Shown in pieces: positions 59,014 to 64,000 of a stretch of 64,000 bases of DNA. A program made the translations under genes and the position numbers. This DNA is from Acinetobacter populi (GTDB taxonomy: Bacteria; Pseudomonadota; Gammaproteobacteria; Pseudomonadales; Moraxellaceae). The stretch spans positions 261,749-325,748 of the forward strand of contig NZ_NEXX01000003.1 in the NCBI RefSeq assembly GCF_002174125.1. Reading direction: 5' to 3'. Under the pieces are notes generated by a model. That model had not been told where the DNA came from. It worked only from the letters and a program-made list of their open reading frames with translations, and did no database searches. How positions within the stretch are numbered: position 1 is the first letter of the stretch; each line of letters starts with the position of its first letter.

Positions 59014-60993
59014 TTATTCTCCACGCGCAAAAAGTTTATCAAGCTGTGCCAAAGGAAATGCGCGCCAGGTTGGTCGACCATGATTACATTGACTCGCAAA
59101 TTCGGTTTGCTCCATCTGCCGCAGCAAGGCATTCATTTCCGACAAACTCAATTGCCGATGGGCTCTCACTGCACCATGACATGCCATACCCGCCAAAAGC
59201 TGATCTCGTTTACGGGTTAGACCCTGTACATCATCATTAGGATCAAGATCGTTCAATAACTCTGGAATCAATTGCTCCAGATCGGCTTTTTGTAATATGG
59301 CCGGAACACCACGAATCAAAACCTGATCATCACCGTATAAATCAACCTCCAGTCCCAGACGGTGCAATTTGTCCTGTAGCTGCTGCAAACGATCTGCTTG
59401 TGAAATACTGATTTTTACCACTTTGGGCAAAAGTAATTGCTGTGATTGCCAGAACTCGGGTTTATCCCAAGCCTGTTTCATCTGTTCCAGTACAATCCGT
59501 TCATGTGCGGCATGCATATCAACGATAATTAAACCTTCGGTGTTTTGTGCCAGAATGTAAATCCCATGCAACTGGGCAATCGCAATCCCTAATGGATATT
59601 CATCTACCGGATTGCTTGCTTGTACTGGCCTATCATGTTCGGACGTGTTTGCTAAAACATCAACTTGTGCACTATCGCTATTCTCAAGACTTGAATCTTG
59701 TGGTGTTCTTAAAGGTGCAAGATATTTTTGTACAACATTGGCCACATAATCTGCACCCAGTTTATGATTATTTTGATAACTGACTGAATGCCCTTGAGAA
59801 GCGTGTGCTGAATGATCCGAAGACGGTTGTGATGACACTTGATGTAATGCCAAAGCATCCTGATAACGGGGCTGTGGTTCGACATGTTCCGGTAAAGGTT
59901 TCATTGCTACTGCAAGGTCTGCACTTGCAGTCTGAAATTGCGATAATGTTTCCTTGGCAAAATGACGTACAAACTCATGCACTTCACGTTGACTTAAAAA
60001 ACGAATCTCATGCTTGGTCGGATGCACATTGACATCAATTTCATGCGGATCAACTTCCAGAAATAATAAATATGCCGAATGTTGATGACCATGCAAAATA
60101 CCATCATACGCCATACGCAAGGCATGGCTAATGGTTTTATCTTTGACAATACGCCCATTGACATAAATATATTGCATATCTGCCTGCGCACGGGCATCCG
60201 AGGGATGACCAAGCCAGCCCGCCATATGGATTCCGTTTGCTTCTGCGTCAATCCAGTAGGCATTTTCTGCAAACTGACGTCCCAAAAGTTGTAATACCCG
60301 TTGATAACGTAATTCGCCACTATCAGCCCGTGGCAGGTTCAGACGAATCTGGTCATTATGTTCAAGGGTAAAATGAATATCAAAATGTGTTAAGGCCATA
60401 CGACGCACGACTTCTTCGATATGCTGATATTCAGTTGCTTGTCGTTTTAAAAATTTACGTCTGGCAGGCACATTAAAAAATAAATCCTGTACCCGAACGT
60501 GTGTACCACGATTCATGGCATTGGCAAGTGCTTGTTCATTTTGTAAGGCTGCACCATGCAATTCGATCTGATAACCAATGCCATCATCTGTTTGGCTACT
60601 TGCCAGCGTTAAGCGCGATACCGCAGCAATTGAAGCCAGTGCCTCACCCCGAAATCCCAGACTCTGAATGGCTGCCAGCTCTTCTGAACTGCGCACCTTG
60701 CTGGTTGCATGACGCATGACTGCCAGCGGGAGATCTTCCGGGTGAATACCAAAACCATTATCAATGATTTCAATTAATGTGGTTCCACCTTGCTCAACCC
60801 GGACCACAAGCTCTGTAGCACCAGCATCTATCGCGTTTTCCAGTAATTCCTTGACCACCGAAGCAGGTCGTTCAATCACTTCACCTGCGGCAATCTGGTT
60901 TGCCAGTGCCGGTGCCAAAGTCTGGATCCGTCGACTGACACGATCTGCCATGGAAATTTGTGTTGGTTCTAATGGAAGAGATTCAGTTTGCAT
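59014..60993 (-). CDS. mutL: DNA mismatch repair protein MutL
   Basis: MutL links MutS recognition to strand removal. The GHKL ATPase motifs are [18 protein letters not shown] and [10 protein letters not shown]; a linker of low conservation (about 360-460) leads to the C-terminal dimer domain. The latter has [12 protein letters not shown] (D492-E503), the nuclease motif DQHA(X)2E(X)4E with Met for Gln, and CNHGRPT. This points to a MutH-independent MutL with its own endonuclease. I chose the ATG at 60993 (GAGGA upstream), giving 659 residues and an 11-base overlap with tsaE. Confidence 0.95.
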   Translation of the reverse strand: MQTESLPLEPTQISMADRVSRRIQTLAPALANQIAAGEVIERPASVVKELLENAIDAGATELVVRVEQGGTTLIEIIDNGFGIHPEDLPLAVMRHATSKVRSSEELAAIQSLGFRGEALASIAAVSRLTLASSQTDDGIGYQIELHGAALQNEQALANAMNRGTHVRVQDLFFNVPARRKFLKRQATEYQHIEEVVRRMALTHFDIHFTLEHNDQIRLNLPRADSGELRYQRVLQLLGRQFAENAYWIDAEANGIHMAGWLGHPSDARAQADMQYIYVNGRIVKDKTISHALRMAYDGILHGHQHSAYLLFLEVDPHEIDVNVHPTKHEIRFLSQREVHEFVRHFAKETLSQFQTASADLAVAMKPLPEHVEPQPRYQDALALHQVSSQPSSDHSAHASQGHSVSYQNNHKLGADYVANVVQKYLAPLRTPQDSSLENSDSAQVDVLANTSEHDRPVQASNPVDEYPLGIAIAQLHGIYILAQNTEGLIIVDMHAAHERIVLEQMKQAWDKPEFWQSQQLLLPKVVKISISQADRLQQLQDKLHRLGLEVDLYGDDQVLIRGVPAILQKADLEQLIPELLNDLDPNDDVQGLTRKRDQLLAGMACHGAVRAHRQLSLSEMNALLRQMEQTEFASQCNHGRPTWRAFPLAQLDKLFARGE

Positions 60994-61450
60994 AAAAACT
61001 GTCCTCAATACCTTGTAACACTGTGCGTTCTCCACTTAGTTCTACTTGTCGGATATCATCTTCACAGATTATTTTTAATGTTAAATCTGCCGGAGGTAAA
61101 ATCCCCTCACCTTTTGACGGCCACTCAACAATCAATAGACTATTATCTTGCTCAAGATAATCACGAATTCCCATCAATTCCAGTTCATATGGATCCTGCA
61201 AGCGGTACAAATCAAAATGATAAATTGGCCGATTATCAATATTATAAGGCTCTACCAATGTATACGTTGGACTTTTTACTGCCCCCTGATGTCCCAGCGC
61301 CTGTAACCAATAGCGGGTTAATGTGGTTTTACCTGCCCCTAAATCACCAATCAAAAATACCAGACCTGCACCAAAACCTTGTACTAAAGCCAAAGCCAGT
61401 TTTGCAGTGTCCTGCTCGCTTGTTAATCTAAGATTTAGATTGTCACTCAT
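60983..61450 (-). CDS. tsaE: tRNA threonylcarbamoyladenosine biosynthesis ATPase TsaE
   Basis: TsaE is the small ATPase that keeps the TsaB-TsaD complex turning over in t6A synthesis. The 155-residue protein has the Walker A motif GDLGAGKTTLTRYWLQ and the LVEPYNI and YHFDLYRL and ELMGIRDY blocks. The ATG at 61450 is preferred over a GTG one codon earlier. Its last codons overlap the mutL start, giving the tsaE-mutL-miaA-hfq order. Its partner TsaD is encoded at 16898-17905. Confidence 0.93.
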   Translation of the reverse strand: MSDNLNLRLTSEQDTAKLALALVQGFGAGLVFLIGDLGAGKTTLTRYWLQALGHQGAVKSPTYTLVEPYNIDNRPIYHFDLYRLQDPYELELMGIRDYLEQDNSLLIVEWPSKGEGILPPADLTLKIICEDDIRQVELSGERTVLQGIEDSFYAN

Positions 61451-61684
61451 CACACTATCACTTTATAAGAACCACATTCATCATATCATTAAGCATTATT
61501 TTGAGCGAATCATGATGTTGTATTTTGCAGCAATTATTAAAGCTCGAGCGCTCAAACGAATTCATAAAATTGGTTGTGCAATAACAGCAAAAATAAAAAT
61601 ATCGTGTCTTGCCCTATCGCAATACCCAATCTGAGCGAAAAACCTTTAAAATATGAAACCAAATCTTACTCAACTATTTTATCT

Positions 61685-62596
61685 ATGCTGCAATCAACCA
61701 TTATTCCCCCAATGAGAGAAGGTGTCAGTGCCAGCACGGTTTTTTTACCCAAAGATTCACCGCATCAAACGATTTTTGAATTTTTATCAGGCCAATTTTC
61801 CCATGTGCAGGAACAGGAATGGAAACAACGCTTTGATGACGGTTTGGTGATCAATCAGCATGGTGAAAGCATTGATATTTTGAGTCCGTATGTCGGTGAT
61901 CAGCATATTCATTATTATCGTCATTTGGCACATGAAACCGAAGTTCCTTTTGCTCATCAGATTATTTTTGAAAATGAACATTTGATCGTAGTGGATAAAC
62001 CGCATTTTTTAACGGTTAGCCCCACCGGACAATATGTACAACAAACCTTGCTTACCCGATTAAAAAAAGCAACTGCAAATCCTCTACTGAGTCCAATTCA
62101 TCGACTAGATCGGGAAACTGCCGGACTGATTCTATTTTCAAAACAAGTAGAAAGCCGGCATCTTTATCAACAACTTTTTGTAAAAAAAGAGATATACAAG
62201 ACTTATCATGCCATTGCCCCGTTTTTGTGCCGCCTAAATTTTCCATTTAGATTTTCTGCTTGCATGCAAAAGGGCGAACCTTTTTATCGTATGAAAATCG
62301 TTGAGGGAGAAAGCAATAGTGTGACCGATATTGCACTGCTTGAACACAATCAAAACTGGGCAAAATATCAATTAAAACCGATTACCGGAAAGCAACACCA
62401 GCTTCGGGTACATATGAATGCACTCGGTATGCCATTAAAAAACGATCGTCTTTATCCTGAGGTTCAGCATTTAGAAATGGAAGATTTTTCCAATCCCTTA
62501 CAATTATTGGCAAAAAAAATTGATTTTATTGATCCACTCACACAGCAGCATTTTTATTTTTGTTCTGGTTATGACTTGTTGCTGCCCGAGCATTGA
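61685..62596 (+). CDS. RluA-family pseudouridine synthase
   Basis: This enzyme isomerises uridine to pseudouridine in rRNA or tRNA. The catalytic Asp is in PIHRLDRETAGLILFSK. The other core blocks are IIFENEHLIVVDKPHFLTV, ITGKQHQLRVHM and PLKNDRLYPEV, and the N-terminal part (EWKQRFDDGLVINQHGE) resembles the S4-like domain of TruC/RluA proteins. The start is uncertain: the ATG at 61685 gives 303 residues, one at 61712 gives 294, and neither has a good ribosome binding site. The target site in RNA is not determinable. Confidence 0.85.
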   Translation: MLQSTIIPPMREGVSASTVFLPKDSPHQTIFEFLSGQFSHVQEQEWKQRFDDGLVINQHGESIDILSPYVGDQHIHYYRHLAHETEVPFAHQIIFENEHLIVVDKPHFLTVSPTGQYVQQTLLTRLKKATANPLLSPIHRLDRETAGLILFSKQVESRHLYQQLFVKKEIYKTYHAIAPFLCRLNFPFRFSACMQKGEPFYRMKIVEGESNSVTDIALLEHNQNWAKYQLKPITGKQHQLRVHMNALGMPLKNDRLYPEVQHLEMEDFSNPLQLLAKKIDFIDPLTQQHFYFCSGYDLLLPEH

Positions 62597-62629
62597 CAGC
62601 AACAAGTATTTAAAGAATGGATGGAGTGA

Positions 62630-62767
62630 TCAAGTAAACAAGTTACTTACTAGCGCATGGTATGCCACATTCGCCGCAAGTGCCAATGCCATATATACAC
62701 CTAGATAAGCTTTATTCGTATTCATAATACCTACCTCTCTAACAGACAATGATTTGTTTTTTTGCAT
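62630..62767 (-). CDS. 45-residue membrane miniprotein
   Basis: An ATG at 62767 preceded by AAGGA opens a 45-codon frame ending in TGA at 62630. A second in-frame ATG at 62725 has its own strong AGAGGTAGG site and would give a 31-residue version. The C-terminal part is a single hydrophobic helix (LGVYMALALAANVAYHALV) after a basic N-terminus, so it should sit in the inner membrane. I do not recognise it. Its two good ribosome binding sites make it likely real. Confidence 0.6.
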   Translation of the reverse strand: MQKNKSLSVREVGIMNTNKAYLGVYMALALAANVAYHALVSNLFT

Positions 62768-63167
62768 GGTTAAATCCTTCTATGCAATTCTTCCCTGACC
62801 ACAACTTTACGAAAATTATCCAAGCAATAACTATGCCGTAATCACTACACCATAATAACTGCGAGAATAAAGTCGATTAAATTAATCAACTTAAAAATAA
62901 CGAATCCCCATATTTATACAATTTTTGCCTATTTTGCAAGCAACATTCATTGCATAAGCTCAAATATCAATGTAAAGCAAACCAAATACTGATAAGAAGG
63001 CTACACAATTAACACTACGTAAACGCTCTAAACTTCCTCATTGCTAGAGACAATTTATCTTAAATGAGCATTTATGCGGCTTTTTAACCCAAATGAGATG
63101 AATGGCATTAATATTGCTTATTTAGTATTACTATTTTTTAAAAAAGTAATACTAAGCGGTAGAGCCT
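62768..63167. other. Intergenic region before the ABC permease gene
   Basis: This 400-base A+T-rich region contains a near-palindrome around GATTAAATTAATC at about 62876-62888 and a strong inverted repeat at 63122-63155. I see no gene in it: a plus-strand open frame through its right half overlaps the permease start and has no supporting signal. Confidence 0.5.
63122..63155. promoter_or_regulatory. Inverted repeat just upstream of the permease gene
   Basis: The arms TTAGTATTAC (63122-63131) and GTAATACTAA (63146-63155) pair perfectly, and the inner T and A runs can also pair. No T run follows on either strand, so an operator is more likely than a terminator. It ends 12 bases before the permease ATG. 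Confidence 0.6.
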
Positions 63168-64000
63168 ATGTCAAATACACTTCTATCCAGAAACCACACA
63201 CTGCTGCTCAGTCTGGCATCTTTTCTGATCCCAATCCTGATCTGGTGTGCTGTCAGCTATTTACCTTTTATCTGGCATCCGCAGGTACAAGTAACCAACT
63301 CGGGTGATGTGACTTATTTTCAGGTCAATAGCCGGGTAGCCAAAGATGTGTTCTATCAAGAAGCACAAAATGCAGTAAATCGGGGAGAAACCCCACCTCA
63401 AGGCAAATTGGTCAATCCGATTTATTTGCCTGCACCGCATGAAGTTGCTAGAGCTTTAGTCACCTCGTTTACCACACCGCCTGTTCAAGCAGATGCACCA
63501 TGGTTGCATCAAAGTTTGTGGCATAGCATTAAAATTGTTTTTACTGCCTTTATTATTTCATCAATTATCGGTGTGCCTTTGGGCATTCTATGTGGTTTCT
63601 CTAGTGTTATTTCCAGACTGACCGAACCTTTTGTCGAGTTTTTCCGTTATTTACCGGCACCCGCATTCGGTGCGCTGGCTGTGGCAATCTTAGGCATCAA
63701 TGATGCACCAAAAATTGCCATCATTGTCATCGGTACACTATTCCAGCAAATTCTGATTATTGCCAATACCACCCGTATGGTGGATCGCGGTCTGATTGAA
63801 GCTGGATTCACCCTTGGCACCAACAAACTAAAAAGCCTGTTTCATGTGGTGATTCCTGCGGCATTGCCTGATATTTATCAGAATCAACGGGTATTACTAG
63901 GCTGGGCATGGACGTATTTGATTGTCTCCGAACTGATTGGTGCAACATCGGGCATTACTTGGTTTATCACCCAGCAGGCACGCTATCAAAACTTTGCCAA
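63168..64000 (+). CDS. ABC transporter permease, SsuC/TauC-like (partial)
   Basis: The first 277 codons of an inner-membrane permease for sulfonate-, nitrate- or taurine-type ABC importers are visible; the gene runs off the window. The N-terminus has a transmembrane helix (LLLSLASFLIPILIWCAVSYL), then an unusually long periplasmic stretch of about 80 residues. The BPD transporter core follows (HSIKIVFTAFIISSIIGVPLG) with the EAA loop EAGFTLGTNKLKSLFHVVIP, which contacts the ATPase. The ATG at 63168 has only a weak GGTAGAG site. The ATPase and binding protein presumably follow beyond the window. Confidence 0.88.
   Translation, partial: MSNTLLSRNHTLLLSLASFLIPILIWCAVSYLPFIWHPQVQVTNSGDVTYFQVNSRVAKDVFYQEAQNAVNRGETPPQGKLVNPIYLPAPHEVARALVTSFTTPPVQADAPWLHQSLWHSIKIVFTAFIISSIIGVPLGILCGFSSVISRLTEPFVEFFRYLPAPAFGALAVAILGINDAPKIAIIVIGTLFQQILIIANTTRMVDRGLIEAGFTLGTNKLKSLFHVVIPAALPDIYQNQRVLLGWAWTYLIVSELIGATSGITWFITQQARYQNFA

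Noticed and set aside
63074..63307. 77-codon plus-strand frame overlapping the permease start
   Set aside because: It is out of frame with the clearly homologous permease and crosses the inverted repeat.

Overview
The window reads as chromosomal DNA of an Acinetobacter-like gammaproteobacterium (Moraxellaceae). I infer this from the A+T-rich composition, an Hfq with a long glycine-rich tail, the gene order rubA-rubB-estB-oxyR (described in Acinetobacter ADP1), the tsaE-mutL-miaA-hfq block, and the close resemblance of many encoded proteins to Acinetobacter families. Most of it is ordinary core genome, and the genes are densely packed on both strands.

Layout. 1-6.6 kb: transketolase, SstT serine/threonine symporter, aconitase B. 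6.9-14.2 kb: tamA-tamB, with an unusually enlarged TamA. 14.3-18.8 kb: an LplT-like transporter with coq7, a small KTSC-like protein, tsaD divergent from rpsU-yqeY. 19.2-22.6 kb: the rubredoxin / rubredoxin reductase / esterase / OxyR cluster of alkane oxidation and peroxide response. 22.7-28.6 kb: an SGNH hydrolase, 2,4-dienoyl-CoA reductase divergent from a PadR regulator with two identical palindromic operators, and two alpha/beta hydrolases flanking an orphan type I-F-like CRISPR array. 28.7-30.8 kb: a sulfur/persulfide module (metallo-beta-lactamase dioxygenase, two half-size YeeE/YedE channels, BigR/SqrR-type repressor). 30.9-32.4 kb: a DNA glycosylase, a 22-bp-phased array of 14 AT-rich boxes, and a solitary transposase-derived HTH protein. 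32.4-35.2 kb: putrescine uptake and oxidation. 35.3-44 kb: a helicase-like fragment, M61 peptidase, PBP5/6-type carboxypeptidase, NDH-2, SlyD, a CBS protein, YceI and a porin. 44-50 kb: conserved proteins of unknown function, GhrB, and leuA coupled to a candidate DNA polymerase III psi subunit. 50-57.4 kb: YoaK, DUF2058, SotB, an aldo/keto reductase, a Na+/H+ antiporter, pyrC-rnt. 57.5-64 kb: hfq, miaA, mutL, tsaE, a pseudouridine synthase, a 45-residue membrane miniprotein, and the start of an ABC permease cut by the window edge.

The best candidate for something undescribed lies at 31.65-32.35 kb. A 13-bp box, TTACNTTTTTAAT, recurs at exactly 22-bp intervals through 14 positions, with divergent 9-bp spacers between boxes. 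It lies directly beside a 119-residue protein with two helix-turn-helix units that resembles the DNA-binding half of an IS630-type transposase without the catalytic domain. I infer a dedicated DNA-protein array (regulatory, architectural or centromere-like), but the sequence does not say what it does.
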